Below, piece by piece: positions 23,837 through 31,622 of a DNA stretch of 64,000 nt. The notes beneath the pieces are model-generated. The model searched no databases and was not told where the DNA came from. It saw only the letters and a list, made by a program, of their open reading frames with translations. Each line of letters starts with the position of its first letter. The stretch's first letter is position 1. This DNA is from Diaminobutyricibacter sp049994905. Lineage in GTDB: Bacteria; Actinomycetota; Actinomycetes; Actinomycetales; Microbacteriaceae. The position numbers and the translations under genes were made by a program. The stretch spans positions 248,001 through 312,000 of the forward strand of contig NZ_CP188258.1 of NCBI RefSeq assembly GCF_049994905.1, given 5' to 3'.

Positions 23837-24520
23837 CTAGTGCTTGTTGCCGGTGAGGGCCAGCACCCCGCCGAGGCCGATCATCATCACGCCGCCCGCC
23901 GTGCCGAGGTGCTCGATCCGGCGTGGCGACCGCGCGAACCAGTGACGCGCCGATCCGGCGACGAGCGCCCAGGTGCTGTCGCAGAGCAGGGCGAGCACGA
24001 AGAAGACGAGTCCCAGCTCGAACATCTGCAGCGGAATGAACCCTGCGCTGTAGTCGACGAACTGCGGCAGCACCGCGACGAAGAACACGAGGGTCTTCGG
24101 GTTCGTCAGCCCGACGAAGAATCCTTCGGCGAGGATGCGATACCTGGATTTCCTTCTCGGCAGCGGTCTCCCCGGCAGCGCAGCTGCCTCGGCGCCGGCG
24201 TCGCCCGACTCCGATGCAATCCGAAGACCTCCGGCGCGGTGACGAATCGCCTGGATCCCGAGGAAGACGATGTACGCTGCGCCCGCGAACTTGATGATCG
24301 TGAACAGGATGAGCGACTGCGCGACGATGGCGCCGACACCCACAGCGACCGCCACGATGATCGGGAGCATTCCGAGTTCGTTGCCGACCACGCTCAGCAG
24401 GCCTCCGATTCGGCCGAGCGAGATCGATCGGCCGATCACGAACAGCACGCTCGGCCCCGGAATCACGATCAGTGCGAGGGACGTGAGCGCGAACGCGAGG
24501 AGCGAGGGCGCAGGAACCAT
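23837..24520 (-). CDS. LysE/RhtB family exporter
   Basis: This 227-residue inner-membrane exporter for amino acids or related small molecules has six hydrophobic segments. Marks are LALIVIPGPSVLFVIGRSISLGR at the N-terminus (IPGP motif), KFAGAAYIVFLGIQAIR, and GFFVGLTNPKTLVFFVAVLPQFVD in the middle (NPK motif). A hydrophilic loop of about 35 residues, GGLRIASESGDAGAEAA onward, separates the halves and is longer than usual. TACGAT ends 6 nt before the ATG. It is divergent from the flavodoxin-like gene. Confidence 0.88.
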   Translation of the reverse strand: MVPAPSLLAFALTSLALIVIPGPSVLFVIGRSISLGRIGGLLSVVGNELGMLPIIVAVAVGVGAIVAQSLILFTIIKFAGAAYIVFLGIQAIRHRAGGLRIASESGDAGAEAAALPGRPLPRRKSRYRILAEGFFVGLTNPKTLVFFVAVLPQFVDYSAGFIPLQMFELGLVFFVLALLCDSTWALVAGSARHWFARSPRRIEHLGTAGGVMMIGLGGVLALTGNKH

Positions 24521-24526
24521 CCCGTC

Positions 24527-24532
24527 ATCGTA
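24527..24532 (-). promoter_or_regulatory. -10 box TACGAT (leaderless)
   Basis: The hexamer ends 6 nt before the LysE-family ATG at 24520; the divergent -10 box lies 22 bp away. Confidence 0.6.
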
Positions 24533-24554
24533 GACCCGGCGGTGGACAGCGGCG

Positions 24555-24560
24555 TACGAT
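24555..24560 (+). promoter_or_regulatory. -10 box TACGAT (leaderless)
   Basis: The hexamer ends 7 nt before the GTG of the flavodoxin-like gene at 24568. Confidence 0.55.
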
Positions 24561-24567
24561 CCGATCT

Positions 24568-25275
24568 GTGACCGACTACAGCGATCTGACGGCGATCTAC
24601 ATCAACTGCACGCTGAAGCGCAGCCCGGAGGTGAGCAATACCCAAGGTCTCCTCGACCACTCGATCGCCCTCATGCGCGCTCAGGGCGTCGAGGTCTCCG
24701 CCGTCCGCGCGATCGACCACGACCTGGCGACCGGCGTCTACCCCGACATGACCGCGCACGGCTGGGATCACGACGGATGGCCGGAACTGTGGCCGAAAGT
24801 GGAGGCCGCGGACATCCTGGTGCTGGGTGGTCCGATCTGGCTCGGCGACAACGCATCCGTCACCCGGCAGGTCATCGAACGGCTCTATGCCATGAGCGGC
24901 ATGTTCAACGACCGGGGTCAGTACGTGTACTACGGAAAGACAGCCGGGGTCGTGATCACGGGCAACGAAGACGGCGTGAAGCATTCGGCGATGAGCCTGC
25001 TCTACAGCCTGCAGCACATCGGCTACGTGATACCGCCGCAGGCCGATGCGGGCTGGATCGGCGAGATCGGACCGGGTCCGAGCTACCTGGACGAAGGCTC
25101 GGGCGGCCCGGAGAACGACTTCACCAACCGGAACGCCACCTTCATGACCTGGAACCTCATGCACATGGCGCGCCTCCTGAAGGACGCAGGCGGCTTTCCC
25201 GCGTTCGGCAACCTGCGTGCGCAGTGGGACAACGGCGAACGATTCGGATTCGACGCAAACCCGGAGTACCGCTGA
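24568..25275 (+). CDS. Flavodoxin/NADPH-dependent FMN reductase-like protein
   Basis: This 235-residue flavoprotein has a flavodoxin-like fold. The strand LTAIYINCTLKRSPEVSNTQ forms the phosphate loop for FMN, and ILVLGGPIWLGDNASVTRQVIERL and KTAGVVITGNEDGVKHSAMSLLY are the second and third FMN contacts in NAD(P)H:quinone reductase relatives. The substrate is unknown. The next gene starts 1 bp after its stop, so it is co-transcribed with the HpcH/HpaI-type aldolase. Confidence 0.82.
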   Translation: MTDYSDLTAIYINCTLKRSPEVSNTQGLLDHSIALMRAQGVEVSAVRAIDHDLATGVYPDMTAHGWDHDGWPELWPKVEAADILVLGGPIWLGDNASVTRQVIERLYAMSGMFNDRGQYVYYGKTAGVVITGNEDGVKHSAMSLLYSLQHIGYVIPPQADAGWIGEIGPGPSYLDEGSGGPENDFTNRNATFMTWNLMHMARLLKDAGGFPAFGNLRAQWDNGERFGFDANPEYR

Positions 25276-25276
25276 C

Positions 25277-25996
25277 ATGCGGGCCGGAGTCTGGGCGACG
25301 CTCGGTGACGTGCGCACGACAGCAGCTCTCGAAGACCTCGGCTTCGACTGGGTGGGCATCGACGCGCAGCACGGTCGCCACGATGACCGGAGCATCCGCG
25401 ACATCCTGAGCCTGCGCCGAGAGCCGAAAGCGACCATTCTCGTGCGCGTGGCCGCCAACGATGCGACCCTCATCGGCCGCGCGCTCGACGCAGGAGCCGA
25501 CGGCGTGATCGTACCGCTCGTGAGTTCCCCGGCGGATGCCGCAGCAGCGGTCGCCGCAGCCCACCATCCGCCGAAGGGCACGCGCAGCTGGGGGCCGCTC
25601 GTCGGCTACGAGATCGACGTGTCGCGAAAACCGATGTGCGCGGTCATGGTGGAGACGGCGGATGGTCTCGAGCAGGTGTCTGGGATCGCTGCCACACCCG
25701 GCGTCGACATGATCTTCGTCGGCCCGTTCGATCTCAGCCTCGCGCTCGGCCTGGAGGTCAGTGAACTGATCGCGGACACATCCGAGTCGTCACCCCTCCA
25801 ACGGATCATCGCCGCGTGCAACGATGCGGGCATCGTCGCCGGCGCGTTCGCGGGTGCTCCCGAACGCGCTGTACACCTGCGCGAGCACGGTTTCGACTGG
25901 GTCGCCGTCGACACGGATTCCGGTCTGCTGGCGCTCGGCGCCGCGAGCGCCCTGCTCGCGTCGGCAGCCCCGTTGCCACCCAGCCACACTCGGTAG
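25277..25996 (+). CDS. HpcH/HpaI family aldolase
   Basis: This is a class II pyruvate-type aldolase of 239 residues, whose family cleaves 4-hydroxy-2-oxo acids to pyruvate and an aldehyde using a divalent metal. It shows GVWATLGDVRTTAALEDLGFDW, IDAQHGRHDDRSIRDIL (base His region), LVRVAANDATLIGRALDAGADGVIVPLV, the metal-binding CAVMVETADGLEQV (Glu) and MIFVGPFDLSLALG (Asp). The start is the ATG directly after the flavodoxin stop; a longer frame overlapping that gene is not needed. It may belong to an aromatic or sugar-acid route with the upstream flavoprotein, but there is no direct evidence. Confidence 0.87.
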   Translation: MRAGVWATLGDVRTTAALEDLGFDWVGIDAQHGRHDDRSIRDILSLRREPKATILVRVAANDATLIGRALDAGADGVIVPLVSSPADAAAAVAAAHHPPKGTRSWGPLVGYEIDVSRKPMCAVMVETADGLEQVSGIAATPGVDMIFVGPFDLSLALGLEVSELIADTSESSPLQRIIAACNDAGIVAGAFAGAPERAVHLREHGFDWVAVDTDSGLLALGAASALLASAAPLPPSHTR

Positions 25997-26067
25997 AAAT
26001 GCAGCATCGCGCTCGCCCTCATGAGCTGATTGACTACGAGGGGCGACAACACCATAAGGAGCAGATC

Positions 26068-27192
26068 ATGGCCGATCCAGAGATCCACAAGGGACTCGCG
26101 GGCGTCGTCGTCGACACGACCACCATCTCGAGCGTGAACCCCGAGACGAACTCGCTCCTCTACCGTGGTTACCCCGTGCAGGAGCTCGCCGCCCGCTGCT
26201 CCTACGAGGAGGTCGCCTACCTGCTGCTGCACGGCGACCTTCCGGCGCCGGACCAGCTGGTCGCCTTCGAAGCGCTCGAGCGTTCGCTGCGCCCGCTCGA
26301 TCCGCGCACCAAACGGGCGATCGACGACCTGCCGCTCACCGCGCATCCGATGGATGCTGTGCGCACCGCGGTCAGCCAGCTCGGCGCATTCGACCCGACC
26401 CTTCTGCAGCCGGGAGGCATCCTCAACCCTGAACTGAACGACAGCCGGGCCGTCTATCTCCTCGCGCAACTGCCGTCGGTCGTCGCCTACGAGCAGCGTC
26501 GTCGCCGCGGGCTCGAGATGATCGAGCCGAGGGACGACCTGAACTACTCGGAGAACTTCCTCTACATGACGTTCGGCGAGATTCCGGATGCGGTGGTCGT
26601 CGACGCCTTCCGTGTCTCGCTCGTCCTCTATGCGGAGCACTCGTTCAACGCATCCACGTTCACCGCCCGGGTGATCGCCTCGACGCTGAGCGACATGTAT
26701 TCGGCGGTGACCGGTGCGGTCGGCGCGCTGAAGGGCCCGCTGCACGGCGGGGCGAACGAGGCCGTGATGCACACGTTCGACGAGATCGGTTCGGCCGACC
26801 GCGCGCCTGCGTGGCTCGACGAGTCGCTGGAGGCGAAGCGCAAGATCATGGGCTTCGGGCACCGCGTCTACAAGCACGGTGATTCCCGTGTGCCCACGAT
26901 GAGGGCGGCGCTCGAGACGCTCGTCGAGCACTACGACCGGTACGACATGCTCGAGCTCTACACGGCACTCGAGTCGGCGATGGATACGCGCAAAGGCATC
27001 AAGCCGAACCTCGACTATCCGTCGGGCCCGGCCTACCACTTGATGGGGTTCGACACCGAGACGTTCACGCCGCTGTTCGCTGCCGCACGCATCGCCGGCT
27101 GGACAGCGCACATCATGGAGCAGTACGCGAGCAACTCGCTCATCCGCCCGCTCTCCCAGTACACGGGCGAGGCCGAGCGGCACCTCGACTGA
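26068..27192 (+). CDS. prpC: 2-Methylcitrate synthase/citrate synthase
   Basis: This 374-residue enzyme condenses propionyl-CoA or acetyl-CoA with oxaloacetate. The short length and the opening IHKGLAGVVVDTTTISSV with SLLYRGYPVQELAARCSYEEVAYLL are typical of actinobacterial PrpC-type enzymes. Active-site segments are GPLHGGANEAVM, KIMGFGHRVYKHGDSR and MGFDTETFTPLFAAARIAGW. AAGGAG lies 6 bases before the ATG at 26068. No prpB or prpD is adjacent, so it might serve as a second citrate synthase; sequence alone does not separate the two activities. Confidence 0.88.
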   Translation: MADPEIHKGLAGVVVDTTTISSVNPETNSLLYRGYPVQELAARCSYEEVAYLLLHGDLPAPDQLVAFEALERSLRPLDPRTKRAIDDLPLTAHPMDAVRTAVSQLGAFDPTLLQPGGILNPELNDSRAVYLLAQLPSVVAYEQRRRRGLEMIEPRDDLNYSENFLYMTFGEIPDAVVVDAFRVSLVLYAEHSFNASTFTARVIASTLSDMYSAVTGAVGALKGPLHGGANEAVMHTFDEIGSADRAPAWLDESLEAKRKIMGFGHRVYKHGDSRVPTMRAALETLVEHYDRYDMLELYTALESAMDTRKGIKPNLDYPSGPAYHLMGFDTETFTPLFAAARIAGWTAHIMEQYASNSLIRPLSQYTGEAERHLD

Positions 27193-27208
27193 CCGCGACC
27201 TGACGACT

Positions 27209-27235
27209 CGGTGCCTCGAACAATCGAGGGCGCCG
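27209..27235 (+). terminator. Terminator-like hairpin after prpC
   Basis: cggtgcctcga and tcgagggcgccg pair with one bulge around the loop acaa, 17 bp after the prpC stop. No T-tract follows, so termination efficiency is uncertain. Confidence 0.5.
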
Positions 27236-27294
27236 ACGGGCGGAGGGGTTTAGAGGGTTTCGACAGCGAAGGTGAGCATCCGTTGGCCGATGTG

Positions 27295-27300
27295 TAGCCT
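27295..27300 (+). promoter_or_regulatory. -10 box TAGCCT (leaderless)
   Basis: The hexamer ends 6 nt before the GTG of the thioesterase-like gene at 27307. Confidence 0.6.
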
Positions 27301-27306
27301 TACGCG

Positions 27307-27858
27307 GTGCACATGATCTTCCGGACGATGCTCCACGCCCTCATTTCACGGTTCGGCCCTCGGCTCGGCCATTACGACGTGGCCTACACGAGGTTTCGCG
27401 TCATGCCGACAGACCTGGACATCCTGAACCACATGAACAACGGGGTGTACCTGTCGGTCGCCGACATCGGCCGGTTCGACCTGCTCACCCGCAACGGGGT
27501 GTGGGCGATCTTCAAGAAGCTCGGCTGGTACCCGGTGGTCGCGTCGGAGACGATCTCGTTCCGCAAGTCGCTGCAACCGTGGCAGCGCTTCGTGGTCGAG
27601 TCGCGCCTGCTCGGGTTCGACGAGAAAGCGGTCTACGTCGAGCAGCGGTTCACGGTCGACGGCGAGATCTACACGCAGTCGTTCATCCGCGGCCGCTTCC
27701 TGAAGAAGAGCGGCGGCGTGGTGACGATCGCCGAACTCCTCGAGGCGGTCGGTCCGGTTCCTCACGACGCACGGGTGCCCGAGTGGCTGGTCGAGTGGGG
27801 CGCGGATGCCGCCCTCCCTCCGACGCGCGCCGAAGCACCCAGCGTCTGGGGCGACTGA
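27307..27858 (+). CDS. Thioesterase-like (hotdog fold) protein
   Basis: This 183-residue protein is of the 4HBT/THEM6-like acyl-CoA thioesterase group. The hotdog pattern is YDVAYTRFRVMPTDLDILNHMNNGVYLSVADIGRFDL: the D-hN-H-N-N block places Asp and the MNNG loop at the active site. ETISFRKSLQPWQRFVVESRLLGFD and AVYVEQRFTVDGEIYTQSFIRGRF follow. The substrate is unknown. The first 20 residues form a hydrophobic/basic helix. TAGCCT lies 6 nt before the GTG start. Confidence 0.82.
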   Translation: MHMIFRTMLHALISRFGPRLGHYDVAYTRFRVMPTDLDILNHMNNGVYLSVADIGRFDLLTRNGVWAIFKKLGWYPVVASETISFRKSLQPWQRFVVESRLLGFDEKAVYVEQRFTVDGEIYTQSFIRGRFLKKSGGVVTIAELLEAVGPVPHDARVPEWLVEWGADAALPPTRAEAPSVWGD

Positions 27859-27886
27859 GCCCGCGCGCACTGTTGGACGCGAACGC

Positions 27887-27940
27887 GCCCGCTCCGGTCG
27901 AGCGTGACCGGCGCATCAGCCACGTTCGACCGGAACGGGC
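27887..27940. repeat. Palindromic element family 2, copy 1
   Basis: The 20-base arms GCCCGCTCCGGTCGAGCGTG and CACGTTCGACCGGAACGGGC are complementary except at two positions, with a 14-base loop. It lies between convergent genes (3' ends at 27858 and 27961). The right arm and flank, cacgttcgaccg onward to cactcggcg, match about 24 of 30 bases of the right arm of the element at 53937-54002. Confidence 0.7.
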
Positions 27941-27960
27941 ACACTCGGCGCCCGCAGCCC

Positions 27961-29337
27961 CTACTCGACCGCGGGACCGAACGCGAACACCCCGCTGGGG
28001 TCGTACTTGGCGCGCGCGACGGCCAGCCGGTCGAAGACCGCCGGCGGCCAGGTCGTCGTGAACTCGGCAGCGTCGATCAGTCCGCGCGACCAGTTCACGT
28101 TCGTGATCTCCGACCGGCGGCCGCCGACCGCATCGAAGATCGCCGCGGCGCGTTCGGGTGCACGCTCGGCGAACGTCGAAGGGTCGAGCGCGATCACGCC
28201 CATCGTGAACCGGGCATCGCGACCCCCGACGGCCGTGCCGTCCTTCGCGTCGCGGTGAGTCGCCCCTCCCAGCTGCCGCACCTCGACGGCGACGAACGGG
28301 GTACCGCTTCCGGGTCCGGCCAGACGGAGCAGGTCGTCGGCCAGGTCCTGGTCGATCGAGTCGAACATGAGTCCGCGAATCCAGTCCGGGCCGCCTTCGA
28401 CGGGATCGTTGTGGATGGTCCCGACAGCGGTCGTCGGAATCTCGCCGAGCAGGTCGAGCGACACCCCTGCCGCCTCGCGCAACGGCGCCGCCAGTCGCGC
28501 CCCTTCGGCCGGGTCGCCGGGGAAGGCGAAGCGGATGCTGAGCACGAACTTGCCACGCAAGGGCGGGGGAGCGAACTCGACGTCTGGCACGTTGATGAAC
28601 GCAAACGACGACGTCACACTCTCCGGCGCGCTCTGCGCCCACTCGACCCAGGTACGGAGGGCAGGTTCGATCTCGACTCCTTCGAAGATGAGGCTGCCCG
28701 CGTAGAGGGTTCTCATCGGAACGAGTTCGATCGTCATGCTCGTGACGACGCCCAGGCCGCCTTTGCCTCCGCGGAGGGCCCAGAAGAGGTCGCTGTGTGT
28801 CCTGTCGTTCGCCGTCAGGACCTCGCCGTCGGCGGTGACGACGCGGAAGCCGCGCACCCAGTCCGAGGTGAAGCCGTGGCTGCGCGACAGCGGGCCGAGG
28901 CCGCCACCGAGGGTGTAGCCGATCGCACCGACGTGCGGTGAGGATCCGGTTATCGGCGTGAGGCCGAACTCCGCTCCTGCTTCGACGACGGGCGCCCAGC
29001 GCACCCCGGCGCCGATGGTGGCGAGTCTCGTCTCCGGGTCGATGCTGATGTCGTCGAGCGCGCGGGTCGAGATGAGAACGCCGTCGGTGATCGGGAGCCC
29101 GCCCCCGTGACCGGTCGCCTGCACGCGCACGCGCAGGTCGTTGTCGGCCGCGAACTGCACAGCGGCCGAGACGTCATTCTCGCTCGTGACGGCGACGACG
29201 ACATCCGGATCATGCACGATCGCGGTATTGAAGCCCGCGACCTCGGCGGCCAGGCCGGCGTCGCCGCGCACAAAGACCGTGCCGGCGACCGAGTCGCGCA
29301 GGCGCGCGAGGGAATCAGTGTCGATCTGAATCGTCAT
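27961..29337 (-). CDS. FAD-linked oxidase with berberine-bridge (BBE) domain
   Basis: This 458-residue flavoprotein oxidase is of the PCMH-type FAD family. The FAD domain shows VRVQATGHGGG, where His77 is the position of the covalent flavin link, then GAGVRWAPVVEAGAEFGLTP and HVGAIGYTLGGGLGPLSRSHGF. There is no cysteine at the second attachment position (SHGFTSDWVRG), so single covalent attachment is likely. The C-terminal YDPSGVFAF is the BBE signature. Family members oxidise sugars or alkaloids; the substrate here is unknown. No signal peptide is visible. TAGCCT ends 6 nt before the ATG. Confidence 0.87.
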   Translation of the reverse strand: MTIQIDTDSLARLRDSVAGTVFVRGDAGLAAEVAGFNTAIVHDPDVVVAVTSENDVSAAVQFAADNDLRVRVQATGHGGGLPITDGVLISTRALDDISIDPETRLATIGAGVRWAPVVEAGAEFGLTPITGSSPHVGAIGYTLGGGLGPLSRSHGFTSDWVRGFRVVTADGEVLTANDRTHSDLFWALRGGKGGLGVVTSMTIELVPMRTLYAGSLIFEGVEIEPALRTWVEWAQSAPESVTSSFAFINVPDVEFAPPPLRGKFVLSIRFAFPGDPAEGARLAAPLREAAGVSLDLLGEIPTTAVGTIHNDPVEGGPDWIRGLMFDSIDQDLADDLLRLAGPGSGTPFVAVEVRQLGGATHRDAKDGTAVGGRDARFTMGVIALDPSTFAERAPERAAAIFDAVGGRRSEITNVNWSRGLIDAAEFTTTWPPAVFDRLAVARAKYDPSGVFAFGPAVE

Positions 29338-29343
29338 GGTCGG

Positions 29344-29349
29344 AGGCTA
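29344..29349 (-). promoter_or_regulatory. -10 box TAGCCT (leaderless)
   Basis: The hexamer ends 6 nt before the ATG of the FAD oxidase gene at 29337. Confidence 0.6.
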
Positions 29350-29420
29350 TTGGCACCCTCCGACAGGCGACAACCGTGCAGGCACGGAGAGTGCCGCCGG
29401 TTTCACCGGACGCGCTGACG

Positions 29421-29426
29421 TACGAT
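29421..29426 (+). promoter_or_regulatory. -10 box TACGAT (leaderless)
   Basis: The hexamer ends 6 nt before the ATG at 29433 and fixes the start of the glycosylase gene. Confidence 0.6.
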
Positions 29427-29432
29427 TCCAGC

Positions 29433-30404
29433 ATGGTCCCACTCGTCGAGGCTCCCCCCACCGCCCCGACGGCGACGCGTGCCGCGACCGCGGAACCGCT
29501 CGCGGCCGTCTACCGCCCCGCCTCCCCGGTGGACCTCCGGCACACGCTCGGCCCGCTCGGCCGTGGCCCGTACGATCCGACGACCGCGTGGGTTGCGCGG
29601 GGCCTGTGGCGCACGTTCCGCGCCCCGGACGGCCCGGTCACCCTCCGCATCGAGGCTGCATCCGACGGCATCCATGCGGCGGCCTGGGGCCCCGGCGCCG
29701 AGTGGGCGATCGACGGCCTGCCCCAGCTGCTCGGCTGCGACGACGACTGGTCGACGCTGGATGTGCGCGCCTCCCCGCTGCTGCACGAGACCCTGCGCCG
29801 CAACCCGGGCATCCGCCTGACCCGCACGCGCCGCGTGTTCGAGGCACTCGCGCCGGCGATCATCGAGCAGAAGGTCACCAGCGTCGAGGCGTACCGCGCG
29901 TGGGCCCGGCTCGTGCGCAAGTACGGCGAGCCCGCACCCGGACCTGCCCCGGACGGGATGCGCGTCATACCGTCGCCGGACACCTGGCGACGCATCCCAT
30001 CGTGGGAGTGGCACCGGGCCGGCGTCGACCCCCGGCGTTCGCGTGCGGTCGTCGAGTCGGCGATCGTGGCGTCCTCGCTCGAGCGGGCCACCTCATCCGC
30101 CGCCTCCCTCGTCGAGGCCGCCGCGCGCCTGCGCACGGTGCTCGGCGTCGGCGTGTGGACCGCAGCCGAGACGCTGCAGCGTTCGCACGGCGACCCGGAT
30201 GCGGTGAGTGTCGGCGACTACCACCTCGCCCACTACGTCGGGTCGGCCCTCATCGGCCGCCGGGTCGACGACGACGGGATGCTCGAACTGCTCGAACCGT
30301 GGGCCGGGCAGCGTCAGCGGGTCATCCGGCTGATCCTCGCCAGCGGACACCGTGACGAGCGTCACGGACCGCGGATGACCATCCAGGACCACCGGGGCCA
30401 CTGA
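29433..30404 (+). CDS. DNA-3-methyladenine glycosylase family (HhH-GPD)
   Basis: This base-excision DNA glycosylase of the AlkA-like branch has 323 residues. The helix-hairpin-helix LRTVLGVGVWTAAETLQR is followed by DAVSVGDYHLAHYVG, whose Asp is the catalytic residue in this superfamily. APAIIEQKVTSVEAYRAW is the conserved helix before the HhH. The N-terminal domain (about residues 1-110) is poorly conserved and Pro/Ala-rich. It would remove alkylated purines. The downstream 12-bp repeat begins at its last codons. Confidence 0.85.
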   Translation: MVPLVEAPPTAPTATRAATAEPLAAVYRPASPVDLRHTLGPLGRGPYDPTTAWVARGLWRTFRAPDGPVTLRIEAASDGIHAAAWGPGAEWAIDGLPQLLGCDDDWSTLDVRASPLLHETLRRNPGIRLTRTRRVFEALAPAIIEQKVTSVEAYRAWARLVRKYGEPAPGPAPDGMRVIPSPDTWRRIPSWEWHRAGVDPRRSRAVVESAIVASSLERATSSAASLVEAAARLRTVLGVGVWTAAETLQRSHGDPDAVSVGDYHLAHYVGSALIGRRVDDDGMLELLEPWAGQRQRVIRLILASGHRDERHGPRMTIQDHRGH

Positions 30405-30431
30405 CAGGGCCACTGACAGGCCACTGACAGG
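30396..30431. repeat. Triplicated 11-12 bp tandem repeat
   Basis: The unit ggccactgacag occurs three times head to tail, beginning with the last two codons and stop of the glycosylase gene. It is probably a slippage duplication of the gene end; each copy contains a TGA. Confidence 0.75.
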
Positions 30432-30460
30432 CTGCGCCCGCGTCGCGGGCCGAGCTCGCG

Positions 30461-31024
30461 TCAGTCGCCGGCGGCGCGGGCGTTGACCGCGTGCAGTGCG
30501 GCCTGCTCGGCGTGCAGATCCTGGTCCAGCTCGCGGCACAGGATCTCGTAGTGGTCGAGCATGGCCGGGTAGTAGTCGTTCCAGTCGGGCGTCGGTTTGC
30601 CCGCGCGCACGGCAAGCAGCCGGTCGAGGTAGTAGTCCCAGCCGACGCCCATGCTCGCGTCGTCTTTCAGGGGGGTCCGCAGCCGCTGGCCGAACGTCAG
30701 CGTTGTGTGCGAACTCGCCTCTTTCAGGTGCCAGAACACGCGGAACGAACTTCCCGCAGGGCCGACGTCGGCGGCGAACCGGTGCGGCGCATCGCACTCG
30801 AGGATGGAGACGTTGCCCCACTCGGCGTTGTCGCCTTCGGCGTTCATCCGGAACTTCAGCGCGCCCGTCGACGGGAGTCCCTTGTATTCGCCCACCCACT
30901 CGGATAGTCGCGGCGATCGGCTGAAATACGACCAGACATCCTCGATCGGGGCTTTGAAGATCCGGTCGAGGACGACGTAAACACCGTCATCTTTGCGAAC
31001 AAGTCGACCAGTCGGCTGTGGCAT
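30461..31024 (-). CDS. SRPBCC/START-like domain protein
   Basis: This 187-residue protein has a polyketide-cyclase/AHSA1-like fold. LDRIFKAPIEDVWSYFSRSPRLSEWVGEYKG is the typical first strand and helix, and APHRFAADVGPAGSSFRVFWHLKE and HTTLTFGQRL belong to the sheet. DYYLDRLLAVRAGK marks the closing helix. The ligand is unknown. Two adjacent ATGs (31027, 31024) follow GGGAGG; the second has the better spacing of 8. A second SRPBCC protein lies at 43306, but the two are only distantly alike. Confidence 0.83.
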   Translation of the reverse strand: MPQPTGRLVRKDDGVYVVLDRIFKAPIEDVWSYFSRSPRLSEWVGEYKGLPSTGALKFRMNAEGDNAEWGNVSILECDAPHRFAADVGPAGSSFRVFWHLKEASSHTTLTFGQRLRTPLKDDASMGVGWDYYLDRLLAVRAGKPTPDWNDYYPAMLDHYEILCRELDQDLHAEQAALHAVNARAAGD

Positions 31025-31226
31025 CATGTGCACCTCCCGCTAGCTTTCAGAGTAACCACGTCGCTCGTGAAAGTGCAGGGCGAAACGAAGGATCCTGCGA
31101 ACAATCACAGCGCCGGCCCATCTCGCGCACACGGGGGGTGAGCTGTGGTGGTGCGCAAACGGCGTGCCTGGAGCAGAAGTCACATCCCGGGCCCTGGGGA
31201 CTAGCGGCCGGTGTGGGGTGCGTCGA

Positions 31227-31232
31227 TAGGCT
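31227..31232 (+). promoter_or_regulatory. -10 box TAGGCT (leaderless)
   Basis: The hexamer ends 6 nt before the ATG at 31239, which is therefore preferred to the GTG at 31233. Confidence 0.6.
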
Positions 31233-31238
31233 GTGCCC

Positions 31239-31610
31239 ATGAGCACGAAGAGCAAGCAGGGACCAAAGCCGCAGGAGCACGGCCTCGACATCGCGGAAGG
31301 GCACCGCGGACTGTGGGGGTTCTTCGCCGGCCTCATCGTCGCCGTCCTGATCGCGTACCCGCTTTCGGCATCGATCGCCTTCGCCACGCATCCTGCGACC
31401 CAGAATCTGTTCGGCGGGCGCCTGGAGTCGGCGTCGCAGGGCGGCTACCAGGCATTCTGGTGGGTCATCGGGATCATGTGCCTCGCGCTGCCGTTCATCG
31501 TCGGCTTCGGCATCGCCAAACTGTCGCCGCGCACGCTCGGCATCCTGGCGGGCATCGTCGCGATCTTCCTGATCGCCGTGATCGTACTCGGGCAGCTCTT
31601 CGCGTTCTGA
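31239..31610 (+). CDS. Small membrane protein of unknown function
   Basis: This 123-residue protein begins with a charged cytoplasmic leader (MSTKSKQGPKPQEHGLD) and has three membrane helices, at about residues 27-50, 72-95 and 100-122 (LWGFFAGLIVAVLIAYPLSA, FWWVIGIMCLALPFIVGFG, GILAGIVAIFLIAVIVLGQL). I do not recognise a family. It is convergent with the oxidoreductase gene 12 bp away. Confidence 0.65.
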   Translation: MSTKSKQGPKPQEHGLDIAEGHRGLWGFFAGLIVAVLIAYPLSASIAFATHPATQNLFGGRLESASQGGYQAFWWVIGIMCLALPFIVGFGIAKLSPRTLGILAGIVAIFLIAVIVLGQLFAF

Positions 31611-31622
31611 CGCGGGCGCAGG

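Noticed and set aside
17441..27192. A methylcitrate cycle (PEP-mutase-like gene with prpC)
   Set aside because: The genes are 8 kb apart, the lyase-like protein lacks the KRCGH-type catalytic loop, and no prpD is present.
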